Source of the DNA: Conoideocrella luteorostrata
Lineage: Eukaryota > Ascomycota > Sordariomycetes > Hypocreales > Clavicipitaceae
NCBI GenBank assembly: GCA_032433595.1
Contig: JASWJB010000416.1
Span: 1-31,718 of the forward strand
DNA: 31,718 nucleotides
Direction: 5' to 3'
Below the pieces are notes generated by a model, which worked only from the letters and a program-made list of their open reading frames with translations, was not told the DNA's origin and did no database searches. The position numbers were made by a program, and so were the translations under genes. Of the stretch, positions 19,401 through 30,796 are shown piece after piece. Each line of letters begins with the position of its first letter. Position 1 is the first letter of the stretch.

Positions 19401-19644
19401 AGATAACCTAGTCGTTAGTGCTAGATTTCTGACTCCGATATCTGATCTGATTTCTGTTTTCTTAAAGATTAGAAGCATCTGGCTTGGATGCCTTTAATTT
19501 GGTCGGGTTAAATATCGTTAATTTAGTTAGGTTAAATATCGTCAATTTGGTCAGGTTGCTGTTTAATAGGTTAACTAGTCTAACTAATAGAATTAAATTC
19601 GATTACTAGTTAACTATAGATTTGGGTTATACGGAAGATAACTT
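16480..19644 (-). mobile_element. RIP-degraded Ty1/Copia retrotransposon, minus strand
   Basis: Reading the minus strand and allowing for C-to-T/G-to-A change, 19423-19403 gives *H*RLGY, where the Copia pre-integrase motif WHRRLGH is expected. It is followed by LGTNALEHLVEETT, then IKGPLQINCEDCSVAKAKRQ, with the zinc-type Cys pair. The text continues with integrase-like and post-integrase sequence down to roughly 18480. Reverse transcriptase and RNase H should follow towards 16480 but are too mutated for me to read. The left edge (TGTGACACACCCCTC at 16480) could be the end of an LTR, because the base composition changes there. The right end is cut by the Ty3/Gypsy insertion, so the 5' part would lie beyond 30091. 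No intact frame remains. Confidence 0.7.
19496..19557. repeat. 24-bp tandem repeat (2.6 copies)
   Basis: AATTTGGTCGGGTTAAATAT..., AATTTAGTTAGGTTAAATAT... and a partial AATTTGGTCAGGTT follow each other at a 24-base spacing. They lie in the GC-richer island just left of the Gypsy element. The differences between copies are transitions. Confidence 0.7.
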
Positions 19645-19649
19645 CCTTG
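19645..19649 (+). repeat. Target-site duplication CCTTG (left)
   Basis: CCTTG immediately precedes the 5' LTR (TGTTGCGTAG). The same five bases directly follow the 3' LTR at 30087-30091. Confidence 0.85.
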
Positions 19650-19926
19650 TGTTGCGTAGAATAGATAGCTAGACCTAACATAGGCTATACTAGTCACTCA
19701 CGTGACGGATTCGACTTATAAGAGGTCGAATCTTGCCCGTTAGTAAATAGGGAAGACAACAACCTTATAACTATCTAAGATTTAACTTATTATTGCCTTC
19801 TTTTGCTTCCCTTTACTTAAATACTAATAATACTAATACTATAGCTAATATAAACAACTAACGTGTTATGTCTAGTAACCCACTAGCTATATTTAGCATA
19901 TAACATGCTAGAACTAGCATATAATA
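19650..19926 (+). repeat. 5' LTR of the chromovirus
   Basis: 277 bp, TGTTGCGTAG to CATATAATA (ancestral ...GTAACA). Aligned without gaps to 29810-30086. Its left ~120 bases keep C/G where the 3' LTR has T/A; its right ~75 bases show the reverse, apart from one change near 230. No primer-binding site for a known tRNA could be read in the mutated bases that follow. Confidence 0.9.
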
Positions 19927-22900
19927 AGTAGTAATAATTACTCTTAATATACTGCCTTTAAAAAACCTTATTGCGATTTTAATATATTAATGTTTAAGAC
20001 TAACTAGCTTAGAGATTAATACTAATTAAGTGTTTTAACTAAAACACTTACCTTATTAGAACTTACTATAATCTAGGAGCTTTAAAGCTTTTTATAGTTA
20101 AATCTAGATTTTACCTATAGGAGATAAAGATTATAAGATACTATTATAATTAATAACCTTACTAAGCTATCTTACTAAAAATATAATAATTCTAGTATTT
20201 TTTAGTAAAGTAAAACTACTTATAAGAAATTATACTTATATTACTAAAGCATTATTAACCTAACTAAACTAATAATTACTTAGAAAAGTACTAAATTTAT
20301 TATCTATAAAGCAAGAGAAGTAGGATTACTCTTTAAGAGTAAGTACTTAATTTACGCCTTAAGTAATAAAGAGAAAATAGCTTTATAATAAATAAATTTA
20401 TATAGTACTTAGTAAGAACTTATTTCTTAACTAAAAAGCAGAAACTAATAGGAACCTAAGGACTACTAAGGACTAGGGAAGGGAAAAGACTTTATTATTC
20501 TAAGAGAAAAACTTTACTACTTAAACCCTACTTTAGGATTATTTATTAATATAATATTCCTATTTACTTATAAATTATAAGGGTTAATTTTATTTACCTA
20601 GCTAAGAAACCCTTTACTAGAAACTTAGGAAATAGACTTAAACTCTAATAAGTTAACTAGATCTTAAGAAACTATAAGGCTATTAATAGGACTACCTTAA
20701 TTAAACCCTAATTAAGATAAATAATAATAGAATTTAGCTTTAGATTTAAAAGCTATAATTTTTAAGGCTTTAAATAAGAAAGGCTAACTATTGCCTTAGA
20801 AAGAATAAAACTAGTAGCTTAATTTACTAATTTAATACTATAACCTATATAGTTATACTTAGTTTTTATCTAAAGAAAACTTTTACCTAAGCTAGTACTT
20901 ACACTAATTAGGATAAATATAGCCTTATTTACTATAATACTAAATACTAGAATAATAGAGACTAAAACTAATACTAAAAGGTAACTTATAAAACTATTTA
21001 GTGTAGTTTTAGCACTTTAATAATAGGAACTTATATAGTTAATACTACGCTACTCTAAAGGCATTAATACTAAGCTAATTATATTTATAATAAGAAAACT
21101 TTTAAGGACTATAAGGACCTTAACCTATGTATTCTTAATTTCCTCTTATACTAAGATAAAATTAACTAAATAATAGCTATAGCCTTAATTTAAAGCAAAG
21201 CTAATTACCCCTAAACCTAAATTATTATTAGTATTTATTATCTAAAAAACCTTTTTTATACTAAGAGAGGCTATTATTAACTTTAATAAATTCTATATAA
21301 AAAATAGTAAATATAAGATATTTTTATCTTAAAATAAAATAAAATAATAATAACTAAGCTTTTATTATATATAAAGGAAAATAAGTAGTTTTTTATAATA
21401 TTAAATTATAAATCTAAGTAATTTAAAACTACTTAAATTAAGCTAGTCTTAATAAATAAGTGTTTATTAAACTTTATATATAAAACTTATTTAAGGGAAA
21501 AGCCTTTATTTAGTATTATTAATACCTTAATAAAGTAAAAAAGAAATATATTTTTAACTTTATACTTATTATATTTAATACTATAAGAAAAGAGTTTAAT
21601 ATATTAATAAAGAAAGCTATTAATTAGTTAAATAAAGCTAAATTTACTAAGAAAAACATAGTAAGTAATACTTCTTTATAAGATTTTATATTTAAGGTAT
21701 TTTAATATACTAAAGTAAATAAAGAATAAACTAATAAGTAGCTATTAGTTTAACTTTAATAAAAGCTTAATCTAGAATTATATATTTAATATCTAAAACT
21801 AATTATAAAAGATAATAGATTAAAATATATTACTATAATTAAAAATAAAAAGTAAAACCTATAAAAAATAATTAAATTTAAAAGAGACCCTAATAAGGCA
21901 GGAAAAAGCGCTAGACCTACTAAAGCTTACTATATTATAAATAACTCTAATAATAACTAAGAAGGGGATAGTTAAATTAATATATATTAAAATAAGCTAT
22001 ACTTTAATTAAAACTAGGATTAACCTTATTAAAACTATAAGAACTAATATAATAATAATTATAATTAAGAACCTAGTTTAGGGTACTAAAATTACTATTA
22101 AAGTTAGGACTTTCGCGGAAAAAACCTAAGGTTCTATAGATAGCTATAGCTACCCTAGAATTAGTAATAGCTACTACTAAGTTAGCTAGAATAAACTAAT
22201 TAATAAGAGAATTCGCTAAGGCTATTAATAAAAGAGATTAATAAAAACTATAACTCTTAACTAAAATAAAGTAAATACTATAAGAATTAGCCCTAGTATT
22301 AATAAAATTAATAAAACTAAAACTAACTATAAGCTTAAAGATTCTATAGATAGCATTAGCTATAAAGCTAGGACCCTTTATATATATATATTATAATATA
22401 TAAAGATAATTTTAACTATAAGATATATAAAGCCTACTTAAAGGCTAAAGGATACTCTTTTATTAAAGAGGGAGAGGAATATAGTAGTTAAGATAATAAT
22501 AATAAATTTAGGGATAAAACTAACTTTATTAAAGCTTATTTTATAGAACTATAGAAGGAAGAGGTTAAGTATATACACTTTAGTAATAAAAACATTATTA
22601 TTTAACTAAAAACCTATAGTATATTAAGATTAGTTATAGAATAAGTAATAAAAGCTATACCTTAACTATAAGAAGTTAAAATTAACTATTAAACTATAAA
22701 TTCCTACTTATAAGTATTACTTAGGTTTTATAATAAAGGGGATACTTATATTATTTACCTTAATATAAAAACTTCTTTTATTTTAGCTAATAAAAACTAG
22801 CTTTTTTAGTATAAAATTAACGTTAAATAAGGGAAATAAAAGCTTAAACTAGTAAAAGAGGTATAATTAGTATTTATTATTATAAAAATAATAACTTTTA

Positions 22901-23879
22901 ACTTCTATATACTTAGAATTATATAAGAAACAAAAATCACTAGTTACTTTATAGTAATAGTAAATATAATATAGGATTTAAGCCTAAAACTATTATTAGA
23001 AACTAACTTCTTATATAAATATAAAGTAAAAATTAACTTTATTTATTTATAAGTTATTTTCTGCTTTATTTATAGTATATTTATTAAAGCTAAGATATTT
23101 AAATAACCTAAGTATATTTTATATAAGAAGGTTATAGCAATATATATAATAAAGGTTTTACTTAATTAAAGTATAATAATGCTTATAACTTAAAAGGAAT
23201 TAAACTATAAGGCTACTACTAATATACTTTACGCTTATAGCGTTATTAATAGTATAGTAAATGTAATTATAAAAGAAAATAGTAATAAAACCCTTATTAC
23301 CTATAATAAAATAAGCAAAGCTCTTAAAATCACAAAAGGTTAAAAAATAACTCTCCTTAAAGATATATAGCTATTTAAAACTAGTTAAAAAATTAAGGAT
23401 ATTAGCGCTTATATTATATATTTTATAAAAGATATTTTTGCTAAAGAGGCAAAGTAAGCAAAAGAAAACATTAATAATAAAGAGAATAAACTAAACCCTT
23501 AAGATATTAATTATAGGCTTTTATTATATAAAATATCCTACCCTAAAGATATTAAACACACCCTTAACTAATATAGCGTTTATATTATAGTAATTAATAA
23601 TAATATTATAGCTTAATTTAAGGCTTTAAGTAATAAATTTAATATTTATTATAATAAAGGTATTATCTTTATACTAAAAAACTAAGGAATAAGGATTAAC
23701 TTTATAGAAGAATAGTAAAACTAATGTAAAATAATCTAACCTTACCCTTTTAGCATTAAAGATTATTAAAAACTAAATAAAGTCTATAATAAGCTATATA
23801 TAAATAGAAAAATATTATATTTAAATAACCTAGCGCTAATTACTTACTTAGTATTTATTATATAAAAAGGCAAAAGTAA

Positions 23880-24480
23880 CTTAATAAAAGGAAAAGTTAT
23901 TATTAATATAAAACTTATAAATAGCTTAATAATACTTAATATTTACTCTTTACTAAACTAATTTAATATTATAGGAAACACTTATAGTAAAAAGTACTAT
24001 TTTATATTTAATAATTTAGTTTCTTCTATTAGTTGCCTGTTTTCTAGGCACACTAAAATAGAATAGTTATAATATTAAAAAGAGGCCTTAAAGCGTTAAA
24101 TATAGCCCTTATAGGGTTTAAGAACACACTAGCCTATGCTTAATAATATATAGACTAGCTATTTAGAGACTATAAGGACTTTATATATATTTATATTAAT
24201 AATATAATTATCTTTTTTAATAGTTTAAAGGACTATCTTAAGTATTTTATAGTAATTCTTTATATTATTAAAGAAAATAAACTAATAATTAGAGCTAAAA
24301 AGTTATTTATTAGTTATTTTACTATTTAATTATTAGGTTTTATTATAAATAATAAAGGAATTATTAATATATTAAACTAAATTAAGGCTTTTAGTAAAAT
24401 AAAATTCCTAAATAATTTATTATTACTTAAAACCTTTATTAAAATAACTAGATTCTTATAGAAAGAAATCCCTTAATTTA
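23880..24480 (+). pseudogene. Reverse transcriptase remnant of the chromovirus
   Basis: At 24115-24215 one frame reads GFKNTLAYA, two stops, YID, a stop, LFRDYKDF, then Y-I-N-N at 24192-24203 followed by IIIF. This is the Gypsy reverse-transcriptase active-site block, with the YIDD aspartates changed to Asn by G-to-A mutation. The block after it (SLKDYLK..., then LLGFIINNKGIIN near 24330-24370) matches the Gypsy region that leads into RNase H. The copy is inactive: the metal-binding aspartates are lost and many stops are present. Confidence 0.75.
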
Positions 24481-25659
24481 ATTTATAAATTTAACCTTTT
24501 TAAGAGTAAAAAACATAGCTTTTATAATAAGCTTAAAAAAAAAAGAGCACTTTTATAAGACTTTTTAAACCTATAAGGAAGCAAAAGATATAATAAATAA
24601 TATTTATACTTAATAAAAAAGAGATTTAAGCCTTTTAATAAATAAAAATATTACTTAGTAAAAAGCTTATTTTATATTACTATAATTTAAAAAGACTACT
24701 TTTCCTTAAAATTAATGCTTATAAAGAAAGGTTTAGCTTATATATATTTTAATTATATAAGGAATAAGATAAAACTAATATACTAAGAAAAGATATTAAA
24801 CCTAAGTAATTAAAGCTAATCTTATTCCTTTTAAGGTTAACCTTAGCTATTAAAGAATAGTATAAATCTATAGAAGCAAAGGTAGCTATAATAGCATAGG
24901 GTATTAAAAAACTTAGAAAAATAGTTTAATTAAACTAGCTAACTATTAATATTATTATAGATTACTTACTAGCTAAAGGTATTATTAAATATACCTCTTT
25001 AAACACTATAAACCTTAATAAGGCTAACCTTAAACTTACTAAAGTCTTTAACTACTTATCTTAATTTAACCTTAAAATCTTTTATATCCTAGAAACGCTT
25101 AATATAATACTTAATATATTATTATAACTCCTTATTAATCTTAGCTATAAATAAGCTATAAAAGGAAGTTAATTTAATAAGCTTAATATAAGCGTGTACT
25201 TTTCTAATAAAATAGTAAGTATAGTAATAATTAATAAGGGATTTAAGAAGGGGATTATTAAAGGCTATAAATATAACGCTAAACTTAGCTAAATTATAGC
25301 TATAATTAAGGTATTCTAGGAAAAATAATATATATAAGGAAATATAAAAAAACTAAAAATACTATTATATAAATAAGATTTACGCAAGAATAGCTTACTT
25401 TATTATATTATAATTAATAAAATATATAAATTATATATCCTAAGCTTAATAGTTAAAACTATCTTAAAGGTAATCTATAATAACTAATATTACTTTAGAA
25501 TTACCTATATAGTAATAAAATTATAGTTAGTTAGTATTCTATAAATAAGTAGTTAAATTTAAGAATTTATAGCTTATTATATAGTATATAAAGAAAATGT
25601 AATTAATAGGCAAAAGCTACTAGGGGAGCTTTAATTTATATAAGTAAATCCTACTTTAT

Positions 25660-26050
25660 TCTATATAGTATTACTTAACTTTATTATAGATTTACCTAAA
25701 ATTAAGGCTAAAGGCATAATATAGGTAATATTAGGATATTTAGCACTTAACACACTATGCCTTATAAATTATATATTCTTAAAACACACTATACTTCTAG
25801 TAAGCTATATAATATATTTAGCGGAATTATAAGTAGCCTTACTACTTAAAGGGTTATACTTATTTAACTAGGGTATACTATAGTAAATTATTAGTAATAA
25901 AGATTTAAAGTTTATATTTAATATCTAGAAAGCTATATTTAATTAGCTTAATATTAAATTCCTTATAGCTATAGCTTACTATTTATAAATAAATAGTCTT
26001 ATAAAATAGAAAAATTAAATAGTTAAGGTAATAATTTAATTCTACACTAT
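25660..26050 (+). pseudogene. Integrase catalytic-core remnant of the chromovirus
   Basis: The frame at 25678-25710 reads NFIIDLPKIKAKG, matching the first Asp region of Gypsy integrases. 25880-25905 reads ISNKDLKF, where I(V)SDRDxxF with the second Asp is expected. 25975-26010 reads a mutated HPQTDGxTE motif with the catalytic Glu position. The spacing of the three fits the retroviral-type DDE core. Broken by stops throughout. Confidence 0.72.
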
Positions 26051-26607
26051 AATTAACTTAAATATAACATAGAATAAGATACTTCTAGCACTTTAGTATT
26101 ATCTTAATAATGCTAGGGCTATAGGTATTAAAATAGCCCTAAATAAGCTATTATATAGGTTTAAACTATTAAGTATTATAGATTTAATCTCTCTAGAGAC
26201 TATATTTAATATTAAATTAAGTGTAACTAATATTACTATATTTTACAAAATATTTTAGTATAAAGCGTAGCTTATAATTATAATAGCTATAGCTTTTATT
26301 AAAATATAATATAATAATAAGTATAAACCTATTAATATTAACGCAGAAGATATAATATATTTATAACTATATAAAGAGTACTACTTACCTAGTAAACCTA
26401 AGAAAAAGTAATTACCTAGTAAAGCTAAACCCTATAAAGTGCTTAAAAAAATTAACCCTTTAGTATATAAACTTAACTTTCCTAGTAAATTAAGAGTATA
26501 TCCTATAGTATTAGCTATATATCTCTAGAAACTTACCTAGAGACTAAATCCCTTTATAAGATTAATACCTTTATTACTACTTATTACCCTTAAAGGAGAG
26601 GAAACTA

Positions 26608-26785
26608 TAAATTACTAGGAAATTAAATATATTATAACTTACTAAATTAAGCATAAATAAGGTAAAAATAAGCCTTAAGTTAAGTTTCTAGTTAAATAGA
26701 AAGGATTTATTACTAAAGATAACTAATAAATTACTAAATCTAACTTATATAAGAATACTAAAGAAATAGTTAATAAGTATTAAGA
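26608..26785 (+). pseudogene. Chromodomain remnant at the integrase C-terminus
   Basis: 26679-26785 reads VKFLVK, a stop, KGFITKDN, two stops, ITKSNLYKNTKEIVNKY. With TAG/TAA read as mutated Trp/Gln this is the VKWKGxxxEDNxW...SNL...KY pattern of chromodomains. In chromoviruses this domain directs integration to heterochromatin carrying methylated histone H3. Loss of the aromatic Trp codons is visible directly. Confidence 0.72.
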
Positions 26786-26825
26786 CTAATACTTAATTAA
26801 TTAAGATAAAGATTATTAAAAGTAA

Positions 26826-29809
26826 GTAACTAAATACTAGGATTAATAATATAAGTGCCTAAGGTTATTTAAGTTATAGTATATATATTTACTACTTATA
26901 GCTAAGGGCTTACTTTATATTCTTACTTTTTAACTACTTTAAACCCTTACTTTATAACCTTATTAAGTAATACTTATAATAGCTTTGCTACTATAATTAG
27001 CCTTTTATTACTAATATAAGTAATTCTTTATTAGGATTATATTATTATAGCAATATATAAGCTTTTCCTTATACCTTACATTAATTATTAGCTAGTTTAT
27101 ATTAAAGTTTATTATTAAAATCCTTACTCTTAATTTAATAATAAGCATAGCTATAGAGGATTTAATTACTAATAATTTAATTATAAATAATTTACTTTTA
27201 GCGCTATATAATATAAAAGCTCTTCTTAAAGACCTAAACCTAGTAGCTTTAAAAACTAATAATAATACCTATATAAAGAAAATAACTAATCTTAAGAAGG
27301 ACTTAGTAAATATAGCTAATATTAAGAAGAACTTAGTAAATAAGGCTACTCCTAAGAAGGAATTAGTTAACTAAAACACTCTAGAGAAAGAATTAATTAC
27401 CTAAAATAATTTTACCTCCTCTAAAAAGGGATTTAAGGCTATTAACGCTAAAACTATTAATGCTAGAAAAGGAAAATAAGCTATCCTTATTTAAATCCCT
27501 AATAAATTTAATAAAGAAAAATTTAATAAAGAAAAGACTAGCCTTAAGAATAATAAAAGCGCTAATAAAATAAAATATAAGACTTACTATAATTCTTTTA
27601 ATAATAATACTAATTCTTATAGAGTTACTCTTTTTTATATTACTATAAGATTTAGTAAACTAGTTACTTAACCTAGTAATAACTATAATACTATAGGGAT
27701 AAAGGGTAGCCTAAGTTACTAAGAATACACTAAATATATCTATAACTTTTTATAATAACTCCTTATTAATTTTAATAAAAAAACCTTTAAAGTTTACTAA
27801 TATAGTAAGAAAAATAAATAAATAATATAAGATATACTTTATACTTATACACTAGAATTTACTACTTATAAGGTATTACTAAATAAGTCTAAGGAAAGTG
27901 TTATTCTAGAGAACCCTTTATATTTACTATAGTATATAACTATACTTATTATTATATATAAATATAAGCTATTATAAAAGATAAATAAAGAGCGTGTAAT
28001 ATAAGATAAAAACGCTAAGAAAAAGGCTAAAGCTAGTAGTAAAAAACATAAGCTAATTTACTTACTTACTTTATCTAAAATAAGTATAACTTAATAGGCT
28101 AAAAATAAAACTAAGAATACTATAATTATATTTATAAAGGGTAGTTACCTTAAAAACCACAAAAGGGTTATTTATATAATATTTCTAGTAGCTTTGCTAT
28201 TATAAGAGGAGGTTTTAGTATCTTATTTCTTATAGCTATATAGCGCACTTAATAAAACTATAGGTAACTACTTTTTTACTATTAAATAAACTAATTTATA
28301 GTAAATTATAACTATTCCCACTAAAGAAATAACTAAAACTAATAATACTATAGTATATAAATATAATAAAGCCTTTAGGATATTAAGAAAAAAGGTTAAT
28401 TACCTTATAAAAAAGCTTAGAAATATTATTATTTATGTTAATACTTATATAGGTTTTAAATTATTTAATACTTATAAGAATAATATTTAGTTTTACTTTT
28501 AAAAATTAGTAAGTAAAACTAATAAACTAATAGTAGCATAAGAAAAGCTAAAACTAGCTATAAAGAAAATAAAATTAAATAAAATATATATAATATTTAA
28601 AGAAATAACTAAGAATATATACTAGCTTATAAAAATAATAAAAGAGAACATAGAAATAATATATATAAAGCTATAAGAATTAAAATAAAAGGTTACTTTA
28701 CTAAAAAATAGCTAAAAGGACTATACTTTTACTCTTAAGAATATATAAGTAATAAAATAGTAATAAATACTGCCTCCCTTAGCGCTAACCTTAGTATTCT
28801 TAGCTTAGTTTCTAGCGTTTATAGCTTAAGCCCTAGCGCTCTTAAACTAGTATTTAACTCTTTTAAGCTAAAGGTTACTATTTTTAACTATTATACTATA
28901 GTTTCTTACTAGGCTATTTATAACACTATCTCTTATGCTTTTACTAAGCCTTTTAAGAATAACTTTAGTATAAATAACACTAGCTTTAACGCTATTAGTA
29001 CTAATATCCCTAGGGGTAATTTTAGGGCTAGCTAAGCTAAGCATAGCCTCTCCTACTTTTATTAATAAGCTTAATAATATAGTAAAGGAATTTAATAATA
29101 ATAAGTCTAAGCCTCTTAAATAGTGTAACTAAAAGAGAAAACAAAAGAGGTTACTTACTACTTAATTTTTATTAGTTACTAAAAGAATACTATTTTTAGC
29201 TTAAAAATAGTTAAAAATAAGAAGAAAATTAGTAATATTAGCGCTATAAACTAAGGCATTAGTAAAGTAACTAAAGTTTAGTAATATAATTAAGGAAAAA
29301 GTAAAGAAAATAATAAAAAAAAAAATATAATAAGAAAAAAAAATAACCTAAAAAAAGAGTAAAAGTAATTAATAAAAGTATAAAACTTAATTAATTAATA
29401 AGGATTTTAAACTACTTAAGATTATTTATACTTTAATATTATTAAGGCTTTATTTATACTTAGAATTTTATTTTATAATTAAAATTTTATTTAATTAAAA
29501 ATAAACTTACTAAAATAATAAATAAAATCTATTAAAGCTATACTAAATTTAGTTAAAAGAAACTTTTACTTTATTATTATTATTTTTAAGGCTAAATTTT
29601 ACTTTATTACTTTTATTTTTTATAATAGTAATAACATTATATTATTCTTACTAAGATTAATAAATAAGTAAATAGATTTAATACTATACTTATAATAAAA
29701 AGCATAGGGTTATTTTAATATTTTTAATTAATAAAGTTAATATAAAGAGGGTAAGGTTTAGTGTTTATATAACTAAAATAGTTGTTTTCTTTTTGTGTTA
29801 TATAGCACT
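26826..29809 (+). other. Unexplained ~3-kb segment between chromodomain and 3' LTR
   Basis: The segment keeps coding-like features on the plus strand: a 30-bp (10-codon) tandem repeat at 27288-27407, Lys/Asn/Ser-rich text, a coiled-coil-like stretch near 28540-28700 and a Ser-rich stretch near 28760-29040. Stops have the TAA/TAG pattern expected from RIP of Gln and Trp codons. No domain is recognised. It may be an extra open reading frame of the element or captured sequence. A typical polypurine tract is not seen just before the 3' LTR. Confidence 0.5.
27288..27407 (+). repeat. 30-bp tandem repeat, four units
   Basis: Units start at 27288, 27318, 27348 and 27378 and read NLKKDLVNIA, NIKKNLVNKA, TPKKELVN-stop-N and TLEKELIT-stop-N. 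The period is exactly ten codons and differences are concentrated at third positions and RIP-type sites, which supports a coding origin on the plus strand. Confidence 0.7.
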
Positions 29810-30086
29810 TATTACGTAGAATAAATAGCTAGACTTAACATAGGCTATACTAGTTACTTACGTAATAGATTTAACTTATAAGAGGTTAAATCTTGCCCGT
29901 TAGTAAATAGAGAAGACAATAACCTTATAACTATCTAAGATCTAACTTATTATTGCCTTCTTTTGCTTCCCTTTACCTAAATACTAATAATACTAATATT
30001 ATAGCTAATATAGATAACTAACGTGTTACGTCTAGTAACCCACTAGCTGTATCTAGCACGTAACGTGCCAGAACCAGCACGTAACA
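29810..30086 (+). repeat. 3' LTR of the chromovirus
   Basis: 277 bp, TATTACGTAG (ancestral TGTTGC/TGTTAC) to CACGTAACA. It differs from the 5' LTR at 31 positions counted by hand, all C/T or G/A transitions. Its right end is the least mutated part and preserves GCACGTAAC twice (within 30057-30085). Confidence 0.9.
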
Positions 30087-30091
30087 CCTTG
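30087..30091 (+). repeat. Target-site duplication CCTTG (right)
   Basis: Exact match to the five bases at 19645-19649, directly after the CA end of the 3' LTR. Confidence 0.85.
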
Positions 30092-30400
30092 CCTCTAGTC
30101 ACGTTGCTAGTGTTTAGATTCTAATTAAATCCCTTCTTAATAAATATATCTAAGGACGCTACATTTATGTGGAAAGAAGGGATATAAGCTACTCTCTATA
30201 GCAGAAAAACCCCTTCTTAGATTTATAGATATATTTAACTATATCCGTGGATTTCGATTTATTAATTTCTAGCGTAGATTATCTTAATTGCTTAATTTAG
30301 CTTATATTCCTTAAGGCATTAAATATTATTATAAATATATAAATTAGCATATAAGTTAAGAAGGAAGGAATCCTATAATAAATATATTTAATAACTCTCT

Positions 30401-30455
30401 TCCTAACTATCTTATTAACTAGCTTACTAACTATCTCCCTAACTAGTTAATTAAC
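30401..30455. repeat. Short ~12-bp tandem repeat (CTAACTATCT type)
   Basis: CCTAACTATCTT, TTAACTAGCTTA, CTAACTATCTCC and CTAACTAGTTAA follow one another, then TTAACTAGG. Differences are mostly transitions. Confidence 0.5.
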
Positions 30456-30742
30456 TAGGATTCTAATGTGTATAGAATCTAGTAAATATAACGCCTTTTA
30501 TATCCTTTTTATCTTTATTTTCTAGCTTTTACTTTAGCTTATTAAATTTTTTTATAATTTTTTTATAGTAATTCTTTATATTTAAGTCCTTTAGCTTCTC
30601 TTTAATACTAGCTTAAATTACTTAGTTTAGCTACTAATTAGCTAGTCTCTTCTGCTTAACTAAATACTAGTAATCCTAGTATTAGTATAATTAGCTATAT
30701 AAGCACTTTAATAACTACTTATAGCTTATATTAATAAATAAT

Positions 30743-30796
30743 AAATTTAATAAATTTAATAAATTTAATAAATTTAATAAATTTAATAAATTTAAT
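30743..30796. repeat. Perfect (AAATTTAAT)6 minisatellite
   Basis: Six perfect 9-base units. Perfect identity inside heavily mutated DNA suggests recent expansion after RIP. Confidence 0.85.

Larger units (their letters stand above)
19650..30086 (+). mobile_element. Full-length RIP-degraded Ty3/Gypsy chromovirus-type LTR retrotransposon
   Basis: Length is 10437 bp with 277-bp LTRs at both ends and a perfect CCTTG target duplication (19645-19649, 30087-30091). On the plus strand, RIP-mutated reverse transcriptase, integrase and chromodomain can be read in that order, which is Ty3/Gypsy gene order, and a chromodomain after integrase defines chromoviruses. Every coding frame is broken many times by stops at former Gln, Arg and Trp codons, so the element cannot make protein. 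The 5' internal ~2.4 kb presumably held gag and protease, not readable with certainty. The element is longer than most of its class because of ~3 kb between the chromodomain and the 3' LTR. It sits inside an older Copia element. Confidence 0.88.
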
